Below, piece after piece: positions 6,238 to 15,008 of a DNA stretch of 64,000 nucleotides. Numbering within the stretch: position 1 is the first letter of the stretch; every line of letters begins with the position of its first letter. Position numbers and translations under genes: made by a program. The notes beneath the pieces were generated by a model. That model had not been told where the DNA came from and ran no database searches. It was given only the letters and a program-made list of their open reading frames with translations. This DNA comes from Kaistella treverensis (lineage in GTDB: Bacteria; Bacteroidota; Bacteroidia; Flavobacteriales; Weeksellaceae), in NCBI RefSeq assembly GCF_900114045.1, contig NZ_FORQ01000003.1:1-64000 (forward strand), written 5' to 3'.

Positions 6238-6245
6238 TATTTTTG
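6238..6245 (+). promoter_or_regulatory. -7 box of recA
   Basis: TATTTTTG fits TAnnTTTG and lies 17 nt before the recA ATG; a palindrome TTTCACGTGAAA is centred just upstream (6220-6231) and could be an operator. No clear TTG at the -33 distance. Confidence 0.5.
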
Positions 6246-6262
6246 ACAAAATAAATTTACAA

Positions 6263-7273
6263 ATGAGCAGTATTGACGATAAGAAAAAAGCACTGGCTTT
6301 AGTGCTTGATAAATTAGATAAAACTTACGGTAAAGGTACCGTAATGACTTTGGGTGACGCATCTGTTGACACCAATATCGAGGTGATTCCTTCGGGGTCG
6401 CTTGGGGTAGATTTGGCTTTGGGCGTGGGCGGTTATCCGCGCGGACGCGTCATCGAAATTTATGGACCGGAATCATCCGGAAAAACGACTTTGACTTTAC
6501 ACGCTATTGCTGAAGCGCAAAAATTGGGCGGAATTGCTGCTTTTATCGATGCAGAGCACGCTTTCGACAGAAGTTATGCGAGAAAACTAGGCATTAACCT
6601 AGATGATCTTATTATTTCTCAACCAGACAACGGTGAACAGGCTTTGGAAATCGCTGATAATTTAATCCGTTCCGGTGCTGTGGATATCGTGGTGATTGAC
6701 TCTGTGGCGGCTTTAACGCCAAAAGCAGAAATTGAAGGTGAAATGGGAGATTCCAAAATGGGACTTCACGCGAGATTGATGTCACAGGCATTGAGAAAAT
6801 TAACCGGAACCATTTCTAAAACCAAATGTACCGTGATTTTCATCAACCAGCTGAGAGAAAAAATCGGGGTGATGTTCGGAAACCCGGAAACGACAACGGG
6901 CGGAAATGCGCTGAAGTTTTACGCTTCGGTAAGGATTGATATCCGAAAAGCCAGCGCGCCGATTAAAACAGGTGATGAGGCCGTAGGAAGCCGCGTGAAA
7001 GTGAAGATTGTGAAAAATAAAGTAGCTCCACCTTTCAAAATGGCAGAATTCGACATCATGTACGGTGAAGGCATTTCGAAAACTGGTGAAATCCTGGACG
7101 CTGCCGTAGATATGGGAATTGTGAAAAAAAGCGGTTCCTGGTTCAGCTATGCGGACACGAAACTGGGTCAAGGTCGCGATGCGGTTCGTGATATGTTGAA
7201 AGACAATCCGGATTTGTCTGATGAGCTTGAAGGAAAAATCCGCGAAGAGATTAAAAACAAAAAAGAAGCTTAA
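6263..7273 (+). CDS. recA: Recombinase A (RecA)
   Basis: RecA coats single-stranded DNA and drives strand exchange and LexA-type self-cleavage. The 336-residue protein has Walker [10 protein letters not shown] at 68-76 and the conserved INQLREKIG and [10 protein letters not shown] stretches of the core. The C-terminal tail is short and charged, and the length is within the family range (about 335-350). The gene stands alone with its own -7 box and a strong terminator at 7290-7322. Identification is secure. Confidence 0.99.
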   Translation: MSSIDDKKKALALVLDKLDKTYGKGTVMTLGDASVDTNIEVIPSGSLGVDLALGVGGYPRGRVIEIYGPESSGKTTLTLHAIAEAQKLGGIAAFIDAEHAFDRSYARKLGINLDDLIISQPDNGEQALEIADNLIRSGAVDIVVIDSVAALTPKAEIEGEMGDSKMGLHARLMSQALRKLTGTISKTKCTVIFINQLREKIGVMFGNPETTTGGNALKFYASVRIDIRKASAPIKTGDEAVGSRVKVKIVKNKVAPPFKMAEFDIMYGEGISKTGEILDAAVDMGIVKKSGSWFSYADTKLGQGRDAVRDMLKDNPDLSDELEGKIREEIKNKKEA

Positions 7274-7289
7274 TCCCAACTATTTTAAT

Positions 7290-7322
7290 GATAAAAAAAA
7301 CGGCATTTTTTGCCGTTTTTTT
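7290..7322 (+). terminator. recA terminator
   Basis: AAAACGGCA / TGCCGTTTT stem with T-rich loop followed by a long T run, 17 nt after the recA stop. Confidence 0.85.
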
Positions 7323-7595
7323 TGTTTTTCACCCGGATATTTTAATTTTTGAATGAAAAAATTCCGCGTTAAATTGGTGTTTTTTTTTGTTTTTTGCTTA
7401 AACACGATTTTGGTTTCAATAGCAGCTAAAATCTGCCGGTTATTTTACCGTTTTTTTTTCGGTTTTGCTTAAACAGAGCTTGGTTAAAAAGCAGCTAAAA
7501 TTTGCCGGTTATTTAGGTGTTTTTTTAGATTTTTGCCGAATTTTGGAAATTCGGAAAATTTGGGTGGAATAACGGCTAAAAATTCTAGACGAAAA
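7323..7595. repeat. Intergenic direct repeat, two copies of about 52 bp
   Basis: No gene is seen. A unit starting TTGCTTAAACA and ending TGCCGGTTATTT occurs at 7394-7446 and again at 7465-7515 with a few substitutions and a small length difference. The T-rich spacer between units is also similar. A weaker third half (GGCTAAAAATT) is at 7573-7583. Confidence 0.6.
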
Positions 7596-7730
7596 GGAAA
7601 ATTAGCACGCAAGCCGCAATAGGGATAGCAACGGAAACCCCGGACCCGCCGCGCGGGGAGGAGTTGCAGTGAATATCCCGGTCCCCTTGGCCGGCGCCGC
7701 AGGCGCCGGCCAAGGGAATTGCCCAAAATC
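7596..7730 (+). repeat. GC-rich dispersed intergenic repeat, copy 1
   Basis: A GC-rich island in an AT-rich gap. It holds the core ATAGCAACGGAAAC, a CCGCGCGG palindrome, and a perfect 15-bp hairpin (7684-7698 with 7702-7716, loop GCA), ending in TTGCCCAAAAT. Similar core and tail occur at 11257-11365, 13030-13148, 23900-23985 and 51285-51375. Confidence 0.6.
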
Positions 7731-7804
7731 TTGACAAAATGTCACTTTCTGCAGATTGGTGTTCTATTTGAGATTTCCCTCGCATAACATAAAAATCACT
7801 TAAA

Positions 7805-9694
7805 ATGACACAAGGAAATATTAATGTCTCGGTGGAAAATATTTTCCCCTTAATCAAAAAGTTTCTCTACAGCGACCACGAAATATTTTTGCGTGAGCTG
7901 ATTTCTAACGCGACAGACGCGACTTTGAAGCTGAAACACCTGACCAGCATCGGTGAAATAAAAACCGACTACGGTACACCGAAAATTGAAGTTGCGATCG
8001 ATAAAGACGCGAAAACGCTTACGATTTCTGACCAGGGAATCGGGATGACGGGTGCTGAAGTTGAAAAATACATCAACCAAATTGCATTTTCAGGCGCTGA
8101 AGAATTCTTGGAAAAATATAAAGATACTTCGAAAGATTCCGGAATTATCGGTCATTTTGGACTTGGATTTTACTCTGCGTTTATGGTGGCGGAAAAAGTG
8201 GAAATCGTAACCAAATCTTACAAAGACGAACCTGCTGTGCGTTGGATTTGCGACGGAAGTCCGGTTTATACTTTGGAAGAAGCCGACAAAACCGAGCGCG
8301 GAACGGATATTATTTTGCACATCGCTGAAGATTCTACGGAGTTTTTGGAAGAATCCAGAATTCGCGAGCTGCTTTTGAAATACAATAAATTTATGCCGGT
8401 TCCGATTAAATTCGGGACGAAAACGGAAACTTTACCTTTACCGGAAGATGCTGCTGAAGATGCAAAAGCCGAAAATGTGGAAGTGGACAATATCATCAAC
8501 AATCCGACTCCAGCGTGGACAAAAGCGCCAAGCGAGCTGACTGACGCGGATTACAAGCAGTTCTACCACGAGCTGTACCCAATGCAGTTTGAGGAGCCTT
8601 TATTTAATATTCATTTGAACGTGGATTATCCGTTCCATTTGACCGGAATTTTGTATTTCCCGAAACTGACCAACGGCTTAAACATTGAGAAAGATAAAAT
8701 TCAGCTCTACCAAAATCAGGTGTACGTGACCGATGAGGTGAAAGGAATTGTGCCGGATTTCCTCATGTTACTGCGCGGTGTCATCGATTCTCCGGATATA
8801 CCGCTGAACGTTTCCCGTTCATATCTTCAGGCGGACGGCGCGGTGAAAAAAATATCGTCTTATATCACCAAAAAAGTGGCGGACAAAATGGTTTCATTAT
8901 TCAATGAAAACCGTGAAGATTACGAGAAAAAATGGAATGACATAAAAATCGTCATCGAATACGGAATGATTTCCGAAGATAAGTTCTTTGATAAATCAGA
9001 CAAATTTGCACTGTATCCAACCACCGACGGAAAATATTATTTATGGTCTGAACTGGAAGAAAAACTGAAACCAAAGCAGACTGACAAAGACGGAAATTTC
9101 GTGCTTTTATACGCGACAAATGAACACGAACAACATAGCTACGTTCAGGCCGCGAACGACAAAGGTTATGAAGTTTTGTTACTTGATTCACCAATAGTTC
9201 CGCATTTGATTCAGAAATTAGAAACTTCGAAAGAGAAAATTTCTTTTGCACGCGTTGATGCGGATCACCTAAACAATTTGATTAAAAAAGAAGATGCAGC
9301 GATTTCTAAACTCAATGAAGAGGAAAAAGAATCTTTGAAGAAAAATATTGAAGAAGCGGTGAACGATACTAAATTTTCAGTACAAATCGAGGATTTAGAA
9401 AGCACCGAAGCACCGTTTATGATTACGCAGCCGGAATTTATGCGCCGTATGAAAGATATGCAGGCGACCGGCGGCGGTGGAATGTTCGGCATGGGCGGTT
9501 TCCCGGAAATGTATAATTTGGTGGTAAATTCGAACAGCGAACTTGCTTCCGAAATCCTGAAAAATCAAAATGCAGAAGAGAAAAACACCAAAATTAAATA
9601 TGCTTTAGATTTGGCGAAACTTTCTCAAAATTTGTTGAAAGGAAAAGACCTGACGGATTTTATACAAAGAAGTTATCAGCAGTTGAGTAAGTAA
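7805..9694 (+). CDS. htpG: Molecular chaperone HtpG (Hsp90)
   Basis: The 629-residue protein shows the GHKL ATPase motifs in order: ELISNATDA at 31-39, DQGIGM at 76-81 and GHFGLGF at 116-122. The middle and dimerisation domains follow, with a Gly/Met-rich stretch about 555-570. HtpG is the cytosolic ATP-dependent Hsp90 of bacteria, helping client proteins fold under stress. The gene is monocistronic, with a GC-rich repeat upstream and a terminator at 9738-9776. Length is normal. Confidence 0.98.
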   Translation: MTQGNINVSVENIFPLIKKFLYSDHEIFLRELISNATDATLKLKHLTSIGEIKTDYGTPKIEVAIDKDAKTLTISDQGIGMTGAEVEKYINQIAFSGAEEFLEKYKDTSKDSGIIGHFGLGFYSAFMVAEKVEIVTKSYKDEPAVRWICDGSPVYTLEEADKTERGTDIILHIAEDSTEFLEESRIRELLLKYNKFMPVPIKFGTKTETLPLPEDAAEDAKAENVEVDNIINNPTPAWTKAPSELTDADYKQFYHELYPMQFEEPLFNIHLNVDYPFHLTGILYFPKLTNGLNIEKDKIQLYQNQVYVTDEVKGIVPDFLMLLRGVIDSPDIPLNVSRSYLQADGAVKKISSYITKKVADKMVSLFNENREDYEKKWNDIKIVIEYGMISEDKFFDKSDKFALYPTTDGKYYLWSELEEKLKPKQTDKDGNFVLLYATNEHEQHSYVQAANDKGYEVLLLDSPIVPHLIQKLETSKEKISFARVDADHLNNLIKKEDAAISKLNEEEKESLKKNIEEAVNDTKFSVQIEDLESTEAPFMITQPEFMRRMKDMQATGGGGMFGMGGFPEMYNLVVNSNSELASEILKNQNAEEKNTKIKYALDLAKLSQNLLKGKDLTDFIQRSYQQLSK

Positions 9695-9737
9695 TTGAAA
9701 AGAGCAAAGTAAAAAGAGAAAAGAAATTTGCTGATAT

Positions 9738-9776
9738 AACCTCGTAGCAGTTGTCAAACTTTTACGAGGTTTTTTA
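9738..9776 (+). terminator. htpG terminator
   Basis: Nine-bp stem AACCTCGTA / TACGAGGTT with a 16-nt loop, followed by a T run. On the opposite side it also closes the convergent gene ending at 9792. Confidence 0.8.
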
Positions 9777-9791
9777 TTTCTGCATTCGTAG

Positions 9792-10097
9792 TTATAATTC
9801 CTCCAGCGGATTCCAAAACACATTTTTAAAATTCTGGATTTTTCCTTCTTTTACCTCGATATTTTCTGCTTTTAACTTTCCTATAAAATCGCGTTTACAG
9901 CTCGCGGTAATTCGTCCGGAAGCATTGCACACGCGGTGTGCGGGAAAATCATCATCGTAATCTCGCAATGCATTTCCCACATGCCGCGCGTGATTCGGAT
10001 AACCCACCGCTTTTGCAATCGCGCCGTAACTTGTCACACGACCTTTCGGAATAAGGTTAATGATTTCAAAAACCTGCTTGTTGAATAAATCATTCAT
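9792..10097 (-). CDS. Alkyltransferase-like (ATL/MGMT-fold) DNA-binding protein
   Basis: The 101-residue protein has the C-terminal MGMT fold: helix-turn-helix region GRVTSYGAIAKAVG (19-32), arginine finger R38 in ARHVGNALR, and the active-site-loop motif at 52-56. There the usual PCHRV of O6-alkylguanine transferases reads PAHRV. The acceptor Cys is Ala53, so it cannot act as a suicide methyltransferase. This fits ATL proteins, which bind O6-alkylguanine and pass it to nucleotide excision repair, although ATLs more often have Trp there. Probably monocistronic. Confidence 0.85.
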   Translation of the reverse strand: MNDLFNKQVFEIINLIPKGRVTSYGAIAKAVGYPNHARHVGNALRDYDDDFPAHRVCNASGRITASCKRDFIGKLKAENIEVKEGKIQNFKNVFWNPLEEL

Positions 10098-10141
10098 AGT
10101 TTAAAGTTAGAACTTTTAGTAAAATTCGGTGTTAAAACGGC

Positions 10142-10170
10142 AAAAAAAATCGCCCCATTTCTGAGACGAT
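10142..10170 (-). terminator. Terminator of the deoxyhypusine-synthase-like gene
   Basis: ATCG / CGAT arms extended by CCCC/GAGA, which pair fully only as RNA from the minus strand (G.U pairs), followed there by an eight-T run. This supports minus-strand direction. The 10178-10232 stretch after it is a pyrimidine-rich imperfect repeat of CTTC/AACT units. Confidence 0.7.
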
Positions 10171-10232
10171 TTTTTTATTTCATACTTCAAACTCCATATT
10201 TCAGACTTCCAACTTCACCCTTCATCCTTCGT

Positions 10233-11207
10233 TTACGAGTTTTCCAAAATATAAGAGAACATCAGCGGCGCACAAATCGTGGCGTCACTTTCAACGATAA
10301 ATTTCGGTGTCGTGATATCCAGTTTTCCCCAAGTAATTTTTTCGTTCGGCACAGCACCGGAGTACGAACCGTAAGACGTTGTAGAATCAGAGATCTGGCA
10401 GAAATACGACCAGAAAGGTATGTCGGTCATTTCCATATCCTGGTACAGCATCGGAACTACGCAAATTGGGAAATCACCCGCGATTCCACCGCCAACCTGG
10501 AAGAATCCAACGCCTTTTCCACCAGAATTTTTCGGATACCAATCCGCTAAATACATCATATATTCAATTCCTGATTTCATGGTCGAAGGCTTTAGTTCAC
10601 CTTTGATACAATAGCTGGAGAAAATATTTCCCATGGTAGAATCTTCCCAGCCTGGCACTACAATCGGCAGGTTTTTCTCCGCCGCGGCCAACATCCAGGA
10701 ATTCTCTTTCGGGATTTCATAATATTGCTCCAAAACGCCTGATAAAAGCATTTTATACATATATTCATGCGGGAAATAACGCTCGCCTTTTGCTTCTGCA
10801 TCTTTCCAAATTTCCACAATATGTTTCTGCAAACGTCGGAATGCTTCCTCTTCCGGAATACACGTATCGGTCACACGGTTCAAACCTTTTTCAAGCAAAT
10901 TCCACTCATCCTGCGCCGTAAGGTCGCGGTAATGCGGCACTCTTTCATAATGTGAATGCGCCACCAAGTTCATCAAATCTTCCTCCAAATTCGCGCCTGT
11001 ACACGAAATAATATCCACTTTATCCTGACGGATCATTTCCGCCAGAATTTTCCCGATTTCCGCCGTAGACATCGCGCCGGCAAGGGTAATCATCATTTTC
11101 CCGCCATCTTTCAGGTGCGCCACATAACCTTTGGAAGCGTCTACCAAAGCGGCAGAATTAAAATGCAGATAATATTTTTCTATAAATTCCGTAATCGGCT
11201 TACTCAT
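10233..11207 (-). CDS. Deoxyhypusine synthase family protein
   Basis: The 324-residue protein has DHS-family features: ITLAGAMSTAEIGK near residues 40-53 (NAD-binding), a GGG-containing FFQVGGGIAGDF stretch at about 235-246, and the catalytic-Lys box ITWGKL with K295, equivalent to the lysine that forms the enzyme-substrate imine in DHS. Bacteria lack eIF5A, so bacterial homologues are thought to make homospermidine or related polyamines from spermidine or putrescine. A TATCTTTG box (minus, 11231-11224) lies 16 nt before the ATG. Another polyamine gene, speA, is at the far right of this window. Exact substrate not determinable. Confidence 0.85.
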   Translation of the reverse strand: MSKPITEFIEKYYLHFNSAALVDASKGYVAHLKDGGKMMITLAGAMSTAEIGKILAEMIRQDKVDIISCTGANLEEDLMNLVAHSHYERVPHYRDLTAQDEWNLLEKGLNRVTDTCIPEEEAFRRLQKHIVEIWKDAEAKGERYFPHEYMYKMLLSGVLEQYYEIPKENSWMLAAAEKNLPIVVPGWEDSTMGNIFSSYCIKGELKPSTMKSGIEYMMYLADWYPKNSGGKGVGFFQVGGGIAGDFPICVVPMLYQDMEMTDIPFWSYFCQISDSTTSYGSYSGAVPNEKITWGKLDITTPKFIVESDATICAPLMFSYILENS

Positions 11208-11256
11208 AATTTTTTCGTTTTAGCAAAGATAATAATTAAAAAGAATTCTTTTAGGA

Positions 11257-11365
11257 CAAGACGCTTTTCGCTCCGTTCGAAGATTACAACCCGCTTTCCG
11301 TTTTATCCCCGGCTTCGGTTGCAACCTCGCCGGGGGATGCCACTGCAATCGGGGCTAGGGGAGCT
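11257..11365 (-). repeat. GC-rich dispersed intergenic repeat, copy 2
   Basis: Occupies the gap 11208-11504, which has no gene. Read on plus it has CCGCTTTCCG near its start, a CCCCGG...CCGGGG hairpin in the middle, and GATGCCACTGCAATC then GGGCTAG at the end. These blocks recur in copy 23900-23985. Confidence 0.6.
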
Positions 11366-11504
11366 TTGGTTTCTTCTTTTCAAGGCAAAAAGCAAAAAAA
11401 ATCCGCTTTAAGCAGCTAATTTTTTACATCTGCGAAATTATCAAAATCTGCGGGAGCTAAAAACCAAAAAATTTACCCTTAAAACAGCAAATTTTTTCAA
11501 AAAT

Positions 11505-11900
11505 CTATTCACCGCGAAACCGTCTGTTTTCCTTTTTCGCGGAAAGTTCCTTCTTCGCTTTCAGCCGCTTTTCGATTTTCGCTTTTGAAGGTTTTGTCGC
11601 CTTTCGCGCTTTCGGAATGAAAAGCGATTTTTTCACCAATTCTAAAATCCTTTCCGTCGCGATTTTTTTGTTCTGCAACTGCGTGCGGCTTTCCGAAACG
11701 GTGAGTTGCAAAATTCCGTCTGAATTGATACGATTTTTCAGTTTTTCAGAAATCATTTCTTTCGCTTCAATTGAAAAAAAATCGCTGGCGGCAACATTCC
11801 ACATGACGGTGACCGAGGTTTCCACTTTGTTCACGTTTTGTCCGCCCGCGCCGCTGCTGCGCGAGGTTTTGTACGTAAGTTCTTTGGTGAAATCTCTCAT
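11505..11900 (-). CDS. arfB: Alternative ribosome-rescue factor ArfB (peptidyl-tRNA hydrolase)
   Basis: The 131-residue protein belongs to the YaeJ/ICT1 class. It has SSGAGGQNVNKV with the GGQ motif at 19-21, which hydrolyses peptidyl-tRNA, and a Lys/Arg-rich tail from about residue 98 that in the family enters the empty mRNA channel of stalled ribosomes. There is no codon-recognition domain, as expected. A TATCTTTG box (minus, 11913-11906) ends 5 nt before the ATG, so the mRNA is probably leaderless. It is downstream of menE on the same strand, 45 nt away. Confidence 0.93.
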   Translation of the reverse strand: MRDFTKELTYKTSRSSGAGGQNVNKVETSVTVMWNVAASDFFSIEAKEMISEKLKNRINSDGILQLTVSESRTQLQNKKIATERILELVKKSLFIPKARKATKPSKAKIEKRLKAKKELSAKKENRRFRGE

Positions 11901-11930
11901 GGAAACAAAGATAAAGAATATTGTAAAACG

Positions 11931-11962
11931 AAAAAAAATGCCGTTTTAACGGCGGATTTTTT
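11931..11962 (-). terminator. AT-flanked hairpin at the 3' end of menE
   Basis: A-run, GCCGTT/AACGGC stem with TT loop (11940-11953), then T-run; symmetric, so it can terminate both ways. The menE stop lies inside the stem. This is the most perfect member of a dispersed hairpin family described under findings. Confidence 0.6.
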
Positions 11963-13022
11963 CAGTTGCGATTTGAAGCAATTTCTGGCGATCGATTTTG
12001 CCGTTCGGAATACGTGGAAATTCCTTGAGGAAAATAATTTCTTTGGGCTGATGATTTTTCGTAGGAAAATTAACGGTTCTAAGCAGCGATTTTTGGGTTT
12101 CATCTTCCGCGCCTTCAATGACCAAAACCAATTTCTGCCCGAGCACTTCGTCCGGGATTCCGAGAAAAATAAGCTCCTGAGGCAGGATTTTTTTCACCAA
12201 TGCTTCCAATTCTTCCGGATAAATTTTCAATCCACCGGAATTGATGACGTGATCAATTCTACCCAAAAAACGAAAACCAGTTTCGTTTTTTATCTCAACT
12301 AAATCGTTCGTTGTAAGCAGTTCCGAATTTAAATTGGGCGCGAAAATCTGGAGACAGTTTCTGTCATCGGTAGATATTTCCACGCCAGGCAAAACAGAAA
12401 AAAATGCCTCTGGAACAGGAGAAATTTCTTTAAGAGCGATGTGAGACAACGTTTCCGACATACCGTAGGTTTCAAATATTTTTGGAGCATTTTCAATTTC
12501 GGTTGAACTTAAAGCGTTGTGGATTTTATTTTTCAGCGTTTCAGATACCGAGGCGCCTCCGATAATGATATTTTGAAAAAAATGCAGTTTTTGCAGGGAA
12601 TTTTCTACCTGCAGCGGCGAGAGCGCACAGAAATCAATTTGTTCGATCACATCTTCCAGCGGCGCGGCGGATGGTGATTTTACGGTTAAAATCAGATCTC
12701 TTTCAATGGCACGTACAACCATCATTTTCCCGGAAATATATTCTACGGGAAGACAGAGTAGTGCGGAATCGCCTTTTTGAAGTCCTAAAATGTCGCAAGT
12801 CATTTTCGCGGAATTGCGCATTTTTACTTTTTCGATATCGAAAATTTTCGGCGCGCCTGTGGAACCGGAAGTCTGCACTTTTACTGTTTCGGATGCTGAA
12901 AACCACTCGCTGATAAAAGCGAGCACTTTTTTTTCAAAATCCGTTTCCGGCGTGAGGTTTTGCCAGGAGTTTTGAGAAAAATCGATTTTCATTTTTTGAA
13001 ATGGTTTCATATCAGCGATCAC
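11946..13022 (-). CDS. menE: AMP-binding protein, probable O-succinylbenzoate-CoA ligase (MenE)
   Basis: The 358-residue adenylate-forming enzyme has the P-loop TSGSTGAPK at 51-59, the A5-type motif YGMSE near 194, GRIDHVINSGGLKIYPEE near 255-272, and a C-terminal PNGKIDRQKL with the catalytic Lys. It is much shorter than typical MenE (about 450-490), a compact form common in Bacteroidota menaquinone clusters. It would activate o-succinylbenzoate for naphthoquinone ring closure. No other men gene is in the window, so the substrate rests on family recognition; a different acyl substrate is possible. The start could also be the Met at residue 5. Confidence 0.75.
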   Translation of the reverse strand: MIADMKPFQKMKIDFSQNSWQNLTPETDFEKKVLAFISEWFSASETVKVQTSGSTGAPKIFDIEKVKMRNSAKMTCDILGLQKGDSALLCLPVEYISGKMMVVRAIERDLILTVKSPSAAPLEDVIEQIDFCALSPLQVENSLQKLHFFQNIIIGGASVSETLKNKIHNALSSTEIENAPKIFETYGMSETLSHIALKEISPVPEAFFSVLPGVEISTDDRNCLQIFAPNLNSELLTTNDLVEIKNETGFRFLGRIDHVINSGGLKIYPEELEALVKKILPQELIFLGIPDEVLGQKLVLVIEGAEDETQKSLLRTVNFPTKNHQPKEIIFLKEFPRIPNGKIDRQKLLQIATEKIRR

Positions 13023-13029
13023 CCGCGTG

Positions 13030-13148
13030 AGGTGGGAGGCGGAAATCCTTTTTTTGCGGCGCGAAGCGCCACAAAAAAAGATTGCAGCCAGAGACCGACC
13101 CGATGCGCGCGGGAAATGCCGAGGGAAATCGGGGCACGCCCAAAATAT
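13030..13148 (+). repeat. GC-rich dispersed intergenic repeat, copy 3
   Basis: Fills the gap between menE and argS. Contains GCGGAAATCC, a hairpin of T7-G-C-GGCGC / GCGCC-A-C-A7 (13052-13080), AAAGATTGCAGCC, and a tail ending CACGCCCAAAATA similar to copy 1. Confidence 0.6.
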
Positions 13149-14927
13149 TTACATGCGGTTTACGGTGCCGATTCCTAATAATTCAAGCCCTTTTTTAATG
13201 GTTTTTCCGGTTAAATCTGACAATTCAAGACGGAAATTTTTGGTGTTTTCATCTTCCTGGCTCAGGATCGGATTGTTCTGGTAGAAGGAGTTGTAGGATT
13301 TTACGACGTCATAAATGTAATTTGCCACGAGTGCCGGTGAAAGTGTTTCTGCAGCGCGCGTAACGGTTTCCTTGAAATTGGAAAGATGCATCACGAGGTC
13401 TTTTTCCGAGGCGGTAAGTTCATAGTCGGAGAGCGCAGTTGGCTGGTAGTTGGCTTTCGCCAGCAACGACTGGATTCGCGCGTACGTGTATTGGATGAAC
13501 GGGCCTGTATTTCCAGCAAAATCGATACTTTCTGCCGGATTGAAAAGCATTTTCTTTTTCGGATCTACTTTCAGCATGAAATATTTTAGTGCGCCAATTC
13601 CGACGGTTTCGTAAGATTTTTCTTTTTCTTCGTCGGATAGATTTTCGAGTTTACCTAGTTCCTGTGCTTTTTCTTTTGCCGTGATGTACATTTCCTGCAT
13701 CAAATCGTCGGCATCAACTACGGTTCCTTCGCGCGATTTCATTTTGCCTTCGGGAAGTTCGACCATTCCGTAGGATAGATGGTAAAGATTTTTTGCCCAG
13801 TCATAGCCTAATTTTTTCAGAATTTTGAAGAGCACATCGAAGTGGTAATCCTGCTCGTTCCCGACGGTATAGATGAGTTTCTGAATGTCGTTTTCCTGAA
13901 ACCGCTGAACAGCAGTTCCCAGATCCTGAGTCATGTAAACTGAAGTTCCGTCACCGCGAAGCAAAAGTTTGTGGTCCAAGCCTTCATCTGCAAGGTCGCA
14001 CCACACGGAGCCGTCTTCTTTTTGGTAGAGAACGCCGGTAATGAGGCCGTGCTGAATAAGATCTTTACCTAAAAGATAAGTGTTGCTTTCGTATTGAATT
14101 TGGTCAAAATCTACGCCTAGACGCTTGTAAGTTTCGGCGAAGCCGGCGTACACCCAAGAGTTCATTGCAGACCAAAGGGTCCGCACCGTTTCATTGCCTT
14201 TTTCCCAGTCGAGAAGCATTTTCTGTGCTTCGAGCATGACAGGTGCCTGTTTTTTAGCGGTGTTTTCGTCGGTTCCTTCAGCAACGAGTTCGGCGATTTG
14301 CTTTTTGTAGTTTTGGTCAAAAGCGACATAATAGTTTCCCACCAATTTATCGCCTTTTAAGCCGGTATTTTCCGGAGTTTCACCTGCCCCGGATTTTTGC
14401 CAGGCGAGCATTGATTTGCAGATATGGATTCCGCGGTCGTTGATGATCTGAGTTTTGATAACGTCGTAGCCGTCCTGCTTTAAAATCTGCGATACCGAAT
14501 ATCCCAAAAGGTTGTTTCGGATGTGGCCTAGGTGCAATGGTTTGTTGGTATTTGGTGATGAAAACTCTACCATTACGGTTTCATTTCGGCTTTTTATTTC
14601 ATCAAAGTTTTCTTTGGTATGTTGGAAATTATTGAGGAAGAATTTGTTTTTAATTTTTAAGTTGAGGAAGCCTTTTACGACGTGATAGCTTTCGACAAAA
14701 TCGGTTTGGGTCATGAACGCGTCGCCGAGTTCCATTGCGATATAGTCCGGGCTTTGTTTCAAAACTTTTACAAGCGGAAAAGTAACGATAGTGAAATCTC
14801 CTTCGAAGTCGGTTTTATTTTGCTGTACCTCCAGGGTGACTGTATCGGTTATGTTTAGACCATCTATTTGAAAAACCGTGGCGATAATTTCTTTTAATTT
14901 GTCCTGAATAATATCTTTAATGTTCAT
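13149..14927 (-). CDS. argS: Arginyl-tRNA synthetase
   Basis: The 592-residue class I synthetase has an N-terminal Add-1 domain (about 1-100), SPNTNKPLHLGH with the HIGH-type HLGH at 132-135, the KMSKS equivalent GKMKSREG near 392, and an anticodon-binding DALR domain ending RM as is usual for ArgRS. It charges tRNA-Arg with arginine. A -7 box TATATTTG (minus, 14952-14945) lies 17 nt upstream of the ATG. Confidence 0.98.
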   Translation of the reverse strand: MNIKDIIQDKLKEIIATVFQIDGLNITDTVTLEVQQNKTDFEGDFTIVTFPLVKVLKQSPDYIAMELGDAFMTQTDFVESYHVVKGFLNLKIKNKFFLNNFQHTKENFDEIKSRNETVMVEFSSPNTNKPLHLGHIRNNLLGYSVSQILKQDGYDVIKTQIINDRGIHICKSMLAWQKSGAGETPENTGLKGDKLVGNYYVAFDQNYKKQIAELVAEGTDENTAKKQAPVMLEAQKMLLDWEKGNETVRTLWSAMNSWVYAGFAETYKRLGVDFDQIQYESNTYLLGKDLIQHGLITGVLYQKEDGSVWCDLADEGLDHKLLLRGDGTSVYMTQDLGTAVQRFQENDIQKLIYTVGNEQDYHFDVLFKILKKLGYDWAKNLYHLSYGMVELPEGKMKSREGTVVDADDLMQEMYITAKEKAQELGKLENLSDEEKEKSYETVGIGALKYFMLKVDPKKKMLFNPAESIDFAGNTGPFIQYTYARIQSLLAKANYQPTALSDYELTASEKDLVMHLSNFKETVTRAAETLSPALVANYIYDVVKSYNSFYQNNPILSQEDENTKNFRLELSDLTGKTIKKGLELLGIGTVNRM

Positions 14928-14957
14928 GGTAGATTTTTGATATACAAATATACAGAA

Positions 14958-14984
14958 ATAAAAAAGCCACTCCGAGGAGTGGCT
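14958..14984 (-). terminator. Terminator of the SusCD operon
   Basis: Perfect nine-bp stem AGCCACTCC / GGAGTGGCT (loop 2 nt on DNA) followed on the minus strand by six T, 25 nt after the SusD stop. Confidence 0.85.
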
Positions 14985-15008
14985 GAATTAAATACTGAGG
15001 ATTAAACC

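Noticed and set aside
6800-7279. Long minus-strand frame opposite recA
   Set aside because: Antisense shadow of a highly conserved gene; no promoter, no recognisable product.
10178-10232. Pyrimidine-rich stretch as a coding or regulatory element
   Set aside because: It is an imperfect low-complexity repeat of CTTC/AACT units after a terminator, with no frame or structure.
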